A stretch of DNA of 64,000 bases, from NCBI RefSeq assembly GCF_947488135.1, contig NZ_CANKYW010000002.1, forward strand, positions 1 through 64,000, read 5' to 3'. The notes under the pieces were generated by a model that ran no database searches, had not been told where the DNA came from, and saw only the letters and a list, made by a program, of their open reading frames with translations. Each line of letters opens with the position of its first letter. Within the stretch, counting starts at the first letter, position 1. This stretch comes from an uncultured Marivita sp. Lineage in GTDB: Bacteria > Pseudomonadota > Alphaproteobacteria > Rhodobacterales > Rhodobacteraceae. The translations under genes were made by a program, and so were the position numbers. Below, piece by piece: positions 43,048 through 50,722 of the stretch.

Positions 43048-44211
43048 ATGCCGGATGTCGTAATCACAGGGGCCGCACGCACGGCGATGGGGGGCTTTCA
43101 GGGCGCGTTTTCCGAAGTCAGCGCATCTGACCTTGGCGGGGCCGCGATCCGCGCGGCGGTGGCACAGGCCGAACCAAAGGCGGTCGATGAGGTTCTGATG
43201 GGCTGTGTCTTGCCAGCGGGTCAGGGTCAGGCCCCGGCGCGCCAGGCCGGTTTTGCCGCAGGTCTGGGGGAAGAGGTGCCCGCGACCACGCTCAACAAGA
43301 TGTGCGGATCGGGCATGAAAGCGGCGATGATGGCCTACGATGCCATTGCGCTGGGCCGGGCGACAGCCATCGTTGCGGGTGGAATGGAATCGATGACCAA
43401 CGCCCCCTACCTGCTGCCGAACATGCGCGGCGGCGCTCGGATCGGACATGGGCAGGTGATCGACCATATGTTTCTTGACGGTCTTGAAGACGCCTATGAC
43501 AAAGGCCGCCTGATGGGCACCTTCGCCGAAGATTGCGCCGAGGCGTTCCAGTTCACCCGCGAAGCGCAGGATGAGTACGCTCTGCGGTCACTTTCCAACG
43601 CCCTGGACGCCCAGAAATCCGGCGCGTTCGAGAGTGAAATCACTCCGGTGACGTTCGCCACCCGCAAGGGCGATGTCACGGTGCGCGAGGATGAACAGCC
43701 CGGAAATGCCAGGCCGGACAAGATCCCCACTCTCAAACCCGCGTTCCGCAAGGATGGCACCGTCACCCCGGCCAACAGCTCGTCGATTTCGGACGGCGCT
43801 GCGGCGCTGGTTCTGACCACGACAGAAGCCGCAGGAGATCGCGCGCGTGCGCGCATCGTCGGCCACGCGAGCCATGCCCAAGCGCCGGGCCTCTTCACGA
43901 CAGCCCCGGTTCCGGCCGCGCAAAAACTGCTCGACCAGATCGGCTGGAGCAAGAACGACGTCGATTTGTGGGAAGTGAACGAAGCGTTTGCCGTGGTGCC
44001 TATGGCCTTCATGCACGAGATGGGCCTGTCGCGCGATATCGTGAACGTCAATGGCGGCGCCTGCGCTTTGGGGCACCCGATCGGTGCTTCGGGCGCGCGC
44101 ATCATGGTCACCCTGCTCAATGCTCTGGAAAAGCGCGGGTTGAAACGCGGAGTTGCGGCGATCTGCATCGGCGGCGGCGAGGGCACGGCCATTGCCATCG
44201 AACGGCTCTAG
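43048..44211 (+). CDS. acetyl-CoA acetyltransferase (thiolase)
   Basis: The 387-residue thiolase has nucleophile C86 in NKMCGSGMKA, the NEAFAVV segment, the catalytic GGACALGHPIGASGAR histidine and CIGGGEGTA near the C-terminus. It condenses or cleaves acetoacetyl-CoA-type substrates; biosynthetic (PhaA/AtoB) and degradative roles cannot be separated by sequence alone. It stands alone rather than in a polyhydroxyalkanoate operon. Confidence 0.93.
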   Translation: MPDVVITGAARTAMGGFQGAFSEVSASDLGGAAIRAAVAQAEPKAVDEVLMGCVLPAGQGQAPARQAGFAAGLGEEVPATTLNKMCGSGMKAAMMAYDAIALGRATAIVAGGMESMTNAPYLLPNMRGGARIGHGQVIDHMFLDGLEDAYDKGRLMGTFAEDCAEAFQFTREAQDEYALRSLSNALDAQKSGAFESEITPVTFATRKGDVTVREDEQPGNARPDKIPTLKPAFRKDGTVTPANSSSISDGAAALVLTTTEAAGDRARARIVGHASHAQAPGLFTTAPVPAAQKLLDQIGWSKNDVDLWEVNEAFAVVPMAFMHEMGLSRDIVNVNGGACALGHPIGASGARIMVTLLNALEKRGLKRGVAAICIGGGEGTAIAIERL

Positions 44212-44228
44212 GTTTCTTTGGGCTTCAA

Positions 44229-44259
44229 ACACCTCGGGGGTGTGGGGGCTGGCCCCCAC
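44229..44259. repeat. paired hairpins between thiolase and the GAF gene
   Basis: ACACC/GGTGT (44229-44243) is overlapped at its end by GTGGGGGC/GCCCCCAC (44242-44259). There is no T-tract; read-through or attenuation into the GAF gene is possible. Confidence 0.55.
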
Positions 44260-44268
44260 GGGACGGAC

Positions 44269-44724
44269 ATGACCGATTACGTGACACTTGCCAAAACCAT
44301 CGCGGCGCTCACCGATGGTGAGACAGATACCGTATCGCTTATGGCGACGCTTGCCTGTGAGGTGCATCATTCGGATGACCGCTTTGACTGGACCGGTTTT
44401 TACCGTGTCGCCGGACCCGATCTGCTGAAGATCGGGCCGTATCAGGGCGGTCATGGGTGTCTGACGATCCCGTTCTCACGCGGTGTCTGCGGCGCCGCCG
44501 CGCGCACGGGTGAGGTGCAACTGGTTCCGGATGTCGAGGCTTTTCCCGGCCATATCGCCTGCGCATCGAGCACGCGGTCGGAACTCGTTCTTCCTGTCTG
44601 GAATGGATCAGGTCGTCTTCTTGGCGTGTTCGATATCGACAGCGATCAGCCGGACGCTTTCACGCAAGAGGATACAGATGCTTTGTCGGAAATTCTGAAA
44701 AAGACGTTTGCGCCGGTGGCATGA
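44269..44724 (+). CDS. msrC: free methionine-(R)-sulfoxide reductase (GAF domain)
   Basis: fRMsr repairs free methionine-R-sulfoxide. The 151-residue GAF protein keeps three cysteines C64, C74 and C98, with spacings of 10 and 24. These are the spacings of the catalytic cysteines of E. coli fRMsr (84/94/118), in the same contexts (HGCLTIPFSRGVCGAA, HIACASSTRSELVLPV). ATG 44269 follows a hairpin. Confidence 0.88.
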   Translation: MTDYVTLAKTIAALTDGETDTVSLMATLACEVHHSDDRFDWTGFYRVAGPDLLKIGPYQGGHGCLTIPFSRGVCGAAARTGEVQLVPDVEAFPGHIACASSTRSELVLPVWNGSGRLLGVFDIDSDQPDAFTQEDTDALSEILKKTFAPVA

Positions 44725-44765
44725 GCCGCAGTCCTCATGCGGTCTCATGCCCGGATTTGGTCGTG

Positions 44766-44840
44766 TCACGCAAGGCCGATGAAGGACAGAATGGCGATAA
44801 CGATGACGACGAGGCCGACGATATAGATGATGCGGTTCAT
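44766..44840 (-). CDS. 24-residue single-span membrane microprotein
   Basis: The ORF MNRIIYIVGLVVIVIAILSF + IGLA is one hydrophobic helix with a basic start. AGGA lies 7 bases before the ATG. Very short proteins of this look (MNRIIYIVG-VVIV) recur in Rhodobacteraceae as I recall, which favours a real gene. Function unknown. Confidence 0.6.
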   Translation of the reverse strand: MNRIIYIVGLVVIVIAILSFIGLA

Positions 44841-44944
44841 GGGGTATCCTGACGTTTTGTTGTGACCTCTCAACAAATGCGCGGCGCGTTTGGTTCCGCC
44901 GGACAACCTCCATGTCATCTACGCGTGCAATATCGAAACGCCCT

Positions 44945-45006
44945 GTGAAAATTTTGTTTGAAATTTCACAGATGTCTGCGATGAAATATGCAAAGCAAAT
45001 TTCATC
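44945..45006. promoter_or_regulatory. two inverted repeats upstream of the XRE-cupin gene
   Basis: GTGAAA...TTTCAC (44945-44969) and GATGAAAT...ATTTCATC (44980-45006) lie directly ahead of the regulator's ATG at 45015. They are AT-rich and share the TGAAAT core, as operators for an autoregulated dimeric repressor would. Confidence 0.45.
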
Positions 45007-45014
45007 GGCGACTC

Positions 45015-45587
45015 ATGCAACACGATCCGGTTCTTCACAACGCATCGCTCGGCACGGACCTTCGGGCCCTGCGCAAAACGCGCGGATTGACGTTGCAGGA
45101 CATCGCAGACCGTTTGGGACGGTCGGTCGGCTGGGTCAGCCAGATTGAACGCGACCTGTCAGAGCCCTCCATCAGCGACCTGCGCCGCATCGCCAAATTG
45201 CTTGATGTGCCTGTGTCGCTTCTTTTCGGCACGCCTCAGGCTGCAGCTGAAGAGGCGGGCTACGTTGTGCGTGCAGGCGCGCGGCGGCCCATCGGGACCG
45301 GAGAGGGCGGGCTTATCGAAGAGTTGTTGTCTCCGGACCTGTCGGATGATTTCGAAGTGGTGCATTCGACCTTCCAGCCTCACAGCCGCCGGGGTGAAGT
45401 CATCACACGTCCGACCCAGGAACTTGGCTACATTCTGTCCGGCAAGCTCGACCTGATCATCAGCGACCGCCGGTTCACCCTGACCCCCGGCGACAGTTTC
45501 CGGATCAAGTCCGAGCCGTTCGAGTGGATCAACCCTTATGATGACCCCGCCGTGGCGATCTGGGTCATCGCGCCGCCGGTGTACTGA
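45015..45587 (+). CDS. XRE-family regulator with C-terminal cupin domain
   Basis: The 190-residue protein has a helix-turn-helix (LGTDLRALRKTRGLTLQDIADRLGRSVGWVSQIERDLSEPS, about 12-55) and a C-terminal cupin (about 115-188: FQPHSRRGEVITRPTQELGYILSGKLDLII...LTPGDSFRIKS). This is the PuuR-like class that senses a small metabolite. It heads the six-gene amine/one-carbon operon. ATG 45015 is preferred over 44988, which would place the second inverted repeat inside the gene. Confidence 0.88.
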   Translation: MQHDPVLHNASLGTDLRALRKTRGLTLQDIADRLGRSVGWVSQIERDLSEPSISDLRRIAKLLDVPVSLLFGTPQAAAEEAGYVVRAGARRPIGTGEGGLIEELLSPDLSDDFEVVHSTFQPHSRRGEVITRPTQELGYILSGKLDLIISDRRFTLTPGDSFRIKSEPFEWINPYDDPAVAIWVIAPPVY

Positions 45588-46213
45588 TGACTTTTGAAGG
45601 CTGGACCATATTCGCGCTGTTCTGGGTCGTTTTCGTGACCTCCCCCGGCCCGAATGCGGTGAATTGCATCCAGAATGGCATGACATACGGATTTGCAAAG
45701 TCGCTCTGGGGTGTCGCGGCCATCCTGACGCAGGCCTCGCTGTTCCTATGTCTTTCGGCGCTGGGCATCACCGCCCTTATCGCAGCCTCACCAGCCGCGT
45801 TTCTGATCGCGAAAATCGTCGGGGCCGCGTTCCTGATCTGGATCGGCGTTCGCGCCTGGATCAACGCGACACGCCCCTTGGTCGACGCGCCGCCGTCCTC
45901 TGGTTCGATCTTCGGGCGGGCCTTTGCCATCGCGACGATCAATCCCAAAAGCGTCGCCGGATACCTTGCCGCCTTTTCACAATTCGTCATGCCGGACGTG
46001 CCCATCGCCCAACAGATGTGGGTGATCGTGCCGACCGCGCTGACCATCACAGCGGCGAGCTATGTCACCTATACCGCGCTGGGTGCCGGGTTGGGGCGGG
46101 CTGCACTCGGCATGGTTGCCAACACCGTTTTACGCCGCGTGCTCGCTGTGTCGTTTCTCGTTTATGGCCTGCTCTTGGGCAGCACGGCGATCCCGAACGG
46201 AGGCCGCGCATGA
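45587..46213 (+). CDS. LysE-family exporter
   Basis: The 208-residue inner-membrane protein shows LysE/RhtB features: SPGPNAVNCIQNGMTYGFAKSLWG near the start, INPKSVAGYLAAF in the middle and six hydrophobic spans. It exports amino acids or related compounds; the substrate is unknown. TGATG couples it to the regulator and ATGA to the GFA gene. Confidence 0.88.
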   Translation: MTFEGWTIFALFWVVFVTSPGPNAVNCIQNGMTYGFAKSLWGVAAILTQASLFLCLSALGITALIAASPAAFLIAKIVGAAFLIWIGVRAWINATRPLVDAPPSSGSIFGRAFAIATINPKSVAGYLAAFSQFVMPDVPIAQQMWVIVPTALTITAASYVTYTALGAGLGRAALGMVANTVLRRVLAVSFLVYGLLLGSTAIPNGGRA

Positions 46214-46581
46214 AGGGGAGCTGTCTGTGCGGAGCGGTCACATACACAGCGCGCGGCACACCCGGAGCGCCCGCAGCCTGTCACTGCACGCAATGCCGCA
46301 AGCAATCGGGGCATGTCTGGGCGTCGTCTTATGTCGAGGACGGCGCGTTGGACATCACGGGCGATGTGCGCTGGTATCAATCCTCCGAAAAAGCGCGGCG
46401 CGGCTTTTGCCCGCCCTGCGGATCGGCGCTGTTCTGGGACCACGAGGATGATCCGTTCATCTGCTTCTCCACCGGGTCCATCGACGGGCCAACCGGGCTG
46501 GCCCTGCGCGGTCATATCCATACTCGGACCAAGGGCGATTACTACGCAATCAACCCCAATGATCCGCAGCGCGAGGACTGA
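46210..46581 (+). CDS. GFA/CENP-V-type zinc protein
   Basis: The 123-residue protein has the GFA zinc-site pattern: CLCGAV, CHCTQCRKQSG and FCPPCGSALFW. Family members include glutathione-dependent formaldehyde-activating enzymes. In an operon that demethylates amines, a role in formaldehyde handling is plausible, but the family is broad. Confidence 0.85.
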   Translation: MKGSCLCGAVTYTARGTPGAPAACHCTQCRKQSGHVWASSYVEDGALDITGDVRWYQSSEKARRGFCPPCGSALFWDHEDDPFICFSTGSIDGPTGLALRGHIHTRTKGDYYAINPNDPQRED

Positions 46582-46584
46582 CCG

Positions 46585-47208
46585 ATGCTTGATCTCACCC
46601 TCGACATCCCGCTTTGGACCTACATCACCTTCATGGGCGCAGCGCTTGTGCTCTACCTGACCCCCGGCGCGGACATGATGTTCACGCTGGCCAGCGGGAT
46701 GCGCGGCGGCGCGCGATCCGGCGTGGCGGCGGCTGGTGGCATCGGGCTGGGCGTCATGGGGCACGTGGTGATCGCGGCCGCCGGGTTGGCGGTGCTGCTC
46801 ATCACCTATCCCATCGCCTATGACGCGCTGCGCTATGCGGGCGCGGCCTACCTGCTCTGGCTTGCCTATAATTCATGGACCGACACCTCCGACCCGACCC
46901 GACGCGAGGGACGGAGCGACACCTGGCGCGCGTTTCGCCGGGGGTTCCTGACCAACATCCTGAATCCCAAGGTGGGCCTCTTCGTTCTGGCCTTCCTGCC
47001 GCAATTCGCCGATCCGGCCATTGGCCCGGTGTGGCAACAAATCCTGATCCTCGGAGCTTTGCTCGCTCTGGGCGAACTGGCTGTCTATTGCCTGCTGGGG
47101 GGCTTTGCAGGACTGGCGGCCGCCCGCATTCAGCGCGCGTCGGGGTGGATCAACAAACTGTCTGCAATCGTGTTCGGCGGGCTTGCGCTGCGCCTTGCCT
47201 GGAACTGA
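46585..47208 (+). CDS. second LysE-family exporter
   Basis: The 207-residue protein has LYLTPGADMMFTLASGMRGGARSG near the start, NILNPKVGLFVLAFLPQF in the middle and six predicted spans, all LysE/RhtB hallmarks. It starts 3 bases after the GFA stop. Two exporters in one operon suggests overflow of an amino-acid-like intermediate such as a methylated glycine. Confidence 0.88.
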   Translation: MLDLTLDIPLWTYITFMGAALVLYLTPGADMMFTLASGMRGGARSGVAAAGGIGLGVMGHVVIAAAGLAVLLITYPIAYDALRYAGAAYLLWLAYNSWTDTSDPTRREGRSDTWRAFRRGFLTNILNPKVGLFVLAFLPQFADPAIGPVWQQILILGALLALGELAVYCLLGGFAGLAAARIQRASGWINKLSAIVFGGLALRLAWN

Positions 47209-47218
47209 GGAGACCATC

Positions 47219-49663
47219 ATGTCCGATTTCCCCACATCCACCCGCGTCGTCATCATCGGCGGCGGAGTCGTCGGTGCGTCCTGCGCCTACCATATCGCCA
47301 AGGCGGGCTGGGATTGCGTGCTGCTCGAGAAAAACGAACTGACCGCCGGGTCGACGTGGCACGCGGCAGGCAACTGCCCGTCCTTCAGCACAAGCTGGGC
47401 GGTGATGAACATGCAGCGCTATTCGCTGGAGCTTTATCGCACGCTGGCGGACGAGGTGGATTACCCGATGAACTACCACGTCACCGGGTCGATCCGCCTT
47501 GGCCACACCAAGGAACGGATGATGGAGTTCGAGCGCGCCCGCGCGATGGGCCGGTATCAGGGTCTCGACCTCGAGATGATGGCGGTGGAGGACATCAAGG
47601 GACGCTACCCGTTCATCGAAACCCACGATCTTGCCGGTGCGCTTTATGATCCCGACGATGGCGATATCGACCCCGCCCAGCTGACACAGGCGCTGGCCAA
47701 GGGCGCGCGTCAGATGGGCGCGCGGATCGAACGGTTCTGCCCCGCCACAGGCGTTAGCCGCAAGAACGGCGAATGGATCGTGCATACCGACAAGGGCGAC
47801 ATCACCTGCGAAAAGGTGGTCAATGCGGCAGGCTACTATGCCCAGCGCGTCGGCGAGTGGTTCAAGCCTTATGGCGGTCGCACGGTGCCGATGACGGTGA
47901 TGAGCCACCAGTATTTCCTGACCGAACCCGTGGCCGAGCTTGAGGCGTGGTCGAAGGAGAACGGCAAGCTGCCGCTGCTGCGCGATGTCGACAGCTCCTA
48001 CTACCTGCGGCAGGAAAAGTACGGTCTGAACCTCGGACCGTACGAACGCAACTGCAAGGCGCATTGGGTCACGCCCGACGATCCCATGCCCGACGATTTC
48101 AGCTTCCAGCTTTATCCCGACGATCTGGAACGGCTTGAGTGGTATATCGAGGATGCAATGGCCCGCGTGCCGATCCTTGGCGCGTCTGGTGTGGGACGGG
48201 TCATCAACGGACCGATCCCCTATGCGCCGGATGGCTTGCCGCTGATCGGCCCTATGCCCGGTGTCCCCAACGCGTTCGAGGCCTGCGTCTTCACCTTCGG
48301 CATCACCCAGGGCGGCGGCGCGGGCAAGGTGTTGGCCGAATGGGTCACTGAGGGCCAGACCGAATGGGACATGTGGGCCGTCGATCCACGCCGCTACACG
48401 GACTACACCGATCAGGATTATTGCGACCAGAAGGCGATCGAGGTCTACGGCCATGAATACGCCATGCATTTCCCGCATCACGAATGGCCTGCCGGGCGGA
48501 ACAAGAAACTGTCGCCGGTGCATGACAAGATCGTCGCGCTTGGCGGCGTCATGGGGGCCTACAATGGCTGGGAACGCGCCAATTGGTTCGCGAAACCGGG
48601 CGACGACACTTCTGAGGGAAGCACCCATACCTGGGCGCGCAAGGGGCCGTGGCAGCAGCGCGTGAAAGACGAGTGCGAAGCGGTGCGCGATCACTGCGGG
48701 GTGCTCGACCTGCCCGGCTTTTCGCGGTTCAAAATCTCCGGCCCTGGTGCCGATGAATGGCTGCGCGGCCAGATCACAGGCGCGCTGCCCAAGATCGGGC
48801 GCGTGGGCTTGATCTATTTCGCGGATGATCGCGGGCGTATCCTGACCGAGATGACCGTGGCCCGAGAGGCCGAAGATCACCTGATCCTCGTGACGGCGGC
48901 GGCTGCGCAGTGGCATGATCGCGACCTGCTGAAAGCCCGGATGCCCGCCGATCGCAGCCTCACTTTCGAGGACTGGACCACCCGGATGTCCACCCTCATC
49001 GTCACCGGGCCGAAAGCGCGCGAGGTTCTCTCCGGGATCACCGAAGGCGATCTCGATCTGCCGTGGCTCAGCCTTCAGAACACGAGTGTCGCGGGTTGTT
49101 GGGCCGCGCTGGTCCGTCTGTCCTTCGCCGGAGAACTTGGCTGGGAAATCCATGCGGAAAACGCGGATATGCCCGTCATCTACGATGCGGTGCTTGCCGC
49201 CGGTGCAAAGCCCTTTGGCATGTACGCGCTCAATTCGCTGCGCATCGAAAAAGGCTACCGCGCGTGGAAGGGCGATCTGAGCACGGATTATTCGATGCTC
49301 GAAGGCGGCCTTGATCGCTTCGTCAAGCTCGACAAGCCACAGGATTTCCCCGGCAAGGCGGCTCTTTTGAACGAAAAGCAGCAGGGCGTGAAAAAGCGGT
49401 TCGTCACGCTGACCGTCGACGCGGGCGATTGTGACGCGCCCTATATGTCGACGCTCTGGCACAAGGGCCAAGTTGTCGGCGAAACCACCTCGGGCGATTG
49501 GGGCTACAGGGTGAACGCGTCCGTCGCGCTCGGCATGCTGCGCGCCGATCTTGTCACGCCGGGGACCGAGCTTGAGATCGACATCTACGGTGAGATGCGC
49601 AAGGCAATCGTGCAGAAGGATGAACCCCTCTGGGATCCGCAGAACGAAAGGCTCCGCGCATGA
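47219..49663 (+). CDS. dimethylglycine/sarcosine dehydrogenase-like FAD-GcvT fusion (copy 1)
   Basis: The 814-residue protein has an N-terminal FAD-dependent DAO domain (RVVIIGGGVVGASCAYHIA; covalent-flavin-type GSTWHAAGN) and a C-terminal folate-binding GcvT module (about 430-814, with LSFAGELGWEIHAEN). Enzymes of this build oxidatively demethylate dimethylglycine or sarcosine and pass the methyl to tetrahydrofolate. GAGGAGA precedes the ATG. The stop overlaps the BHMT-like start (ATGA). The exact substrate is uncertain. Confidence 0.87.
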   Translation: MSDFPTSTRVVIIGGGVVGASCAYHIAKAGWDCVLLEKNELTAGSTWHAAGNCPSFSTSWAVMNMQRYSLELYRTLADEVDYPMNYHVTGSIRLGHTKERMMEFERARAMGRYQGLDLEMMAVEDIKGRYPFIETHDLAGALYDPDDGDIDPAQLTQALAKGARQMGARIERFCPATGVSRKNGEWIVHTDKGDITCEKVVNAAGYYAQRVGEWFKPYGGRTVPMTVMSHQYFLTEPVAELEAWSKENGKLPLLRDVDSSYYLRQEKYGLNLGPYERNCKAHWVTPDDPMPDDFSFQLYPDDLERLEWYIEDAMARVPILGASGVGRVINGPIPYAPDGLPLIGPMPGVPNAFEACVFTFGITQGGGAGKVLAEWVTEGQTEWDMWAVDPRRYTDYTDQDYCDQKAIEVYGHEYAMHFPHHEWPAGRNKKLSPVHDKIVALGGVMGAYNGWERANWFAKPGDDTSEGSTHTWARKGPWQQRVKDECEAVRDHCGVLDLPGFSRFKISGPGADEWLRGQITGALPKIGRVGLIYFADDRGRILTEMTVAREAEDHLILVTAAAAQWHDRDLLKARMPADRSLTFEDWTTRMSTLIVTGPKAREVLSGITEGDLDLPWLSLQNTSVAGCWAALVRLSFAGELGWEIHAENADMPVIYDAVLAAGAKPFGMYALNSLRIEKGYRAWKGDLSTDYSMLEGGLDRFVKLDKPQDFPGKAALLNEKQQGVKKRFVTLTVDAGDCDAPYMSTLWHKGQVVGETTSGDWGYRVNASVALGMLRADLVTPGTELEIDIYGEMRKAIVQKDEPLWDPQNERLRA

Positions 49664-50532
49664 CGATCACCCTTCTGGACGGCGGGATGGGTCAGGAACT
49701 GATCCATCGCTCCGGCACGCCGCCGACCCCGCTTTGGTCAACGCAGGTCATGATCGACATGCCCCACCTTGTACGCGAGATCCACGCGGATTATTTCGCC
49801 GCCGGGGCTGATATCGCCACGACGAACACCTACGCCATTCATCGCGACCGCCTGGCCGGAACAGCGCATGAAGGCCGCTTCGAAGAACTGCACCGCATCG
49901 CCCTCGATATGGCGCTGGAAGCCCGTGAAGCGCACGGGTCGGGTCAGGTGGCAGGAAGCATCGGTCCGCTCGGCGCGTCTTATCGGGCGGACCTTCAACC
50001 TCCGCACGAGATCGCTGTCGAATTGATGGCCGAAGTCGCTGGTTTGCTTGCCCCGGACTGTGACATGCTGCTTTTCGAAACCGTCATCTCCACCGCACAG
50101 ACCCGGGCAGCACTGGACGCTGCACGGGGTCTGGGCAAGCCGATCTGGATCGCCTTTTCCGTCGATGACGAAGACGGGCGCGTTCTGCGGTCCGGCGAGC
50201 CCCTTGCCGATGCCGTGGCCCTCTGCGCAGAGGCTGATGCGCTGCTCGCCAACTGCTCCGCGCCCGAAGCGATGCCCGCCGCCATTGACGTCCTCGAGAC
50301 CAGCGGCAAAGCGGTTGGGGCCTATGCCAATGCCTTTACCCAGATCACCAAGGATTTCCTCAAGGACAAACCCACCGTCGATGCCCTGACCGCGCGCCGC
50401 GACATGGGGCCCGACGCCTATGCCGACCAGGCGGCGGAATGGGTTGCGCATGGCGCGACGATCCTAGGGGGGTGCTGTGAAACCACCCCTGCCCATATTG
50501 CCGAACTGTCCCGACGGTTTGCAGAAGGCTAG
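49660..50532 (+). CDS. betaine-homocysteine / homocysteine S-methyltransferase-like
   Basis: The 290-residue protein is an S-methyltransferase-domain enzyme with start LLDGGMGQELIHRSG and zinc ligands in ANCSAPE and GGCCETTPAHI. It methylates homocysteine, probably with betaine or a related methyl donor in view of the flanking dimethylglycine-dehydrogenase-like genes, since betaine demethylation yields dimethylglycine. It is coupled to copy 1 by a 4-base overlap. Confidence 0.87.
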   Translation: MTITLLDGGMGQELIHRSGTPPTPLWSTQVMIDMPHLVREIHADYFAAGADIATTNTYAIHRDRLAGTAHEGRFEELHRIALDMALEAREAHGSGQVAGSIGPLGASYRADLQPPHEIAVELMAEVAGLLAPDCDMLLFETVISTAQTRAALDAARGLGKPIWIAFSVDDEDGRVLRSGEPLADAVALCAEADALLANCSAPEAMPAAIDVLETSGKAVGAYANAFTQITKDFLKDKPTVDALTARRDMGPDAYADQAAEWVAHGATILGGCCETTPAHIAELSRRFAEG

Positions 50533-50600
50533 GGCACATGAAGTGCATGAGACCGGCCCACGTATCCACCGTTGAAACTCCATTAAGGTTAACGCGCGTG

Positions 50601-50628
50601 CCCCTGCTTCTTCTTTTTCCAAATATGC
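50601..50628 (+). repeat. 28-nt repeat, copy A
   Basis: The stretch CCCCTGCTTCTTCTTTTTCC and the 8 bases after it recur exactly, inverted, at 53929-53956. Here it lies in the 190-base gap between the BHMT-like gene and the second DMGDH-like gene, without the hairpin partner it has at the other site. Confidence 0.85.
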
Positions 50629-50722
50629 CAGCGGCCACGTCACCATGCTGCCAAACGGGCGTGAAATTTACTGATAACGCCAGAGGTTGCACTCTCCATA
50701 CGGGACACCAAGGAGACCTCCC

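Noticed and set aside
47150-49471. 773-codon minus-strand frame opposite the first DMGDH-like gene
   Set aside because: It mirrors the real gene codon by codon and its peptide resembles no protein; the plus strand carries clear FAD and GcvT motifs.
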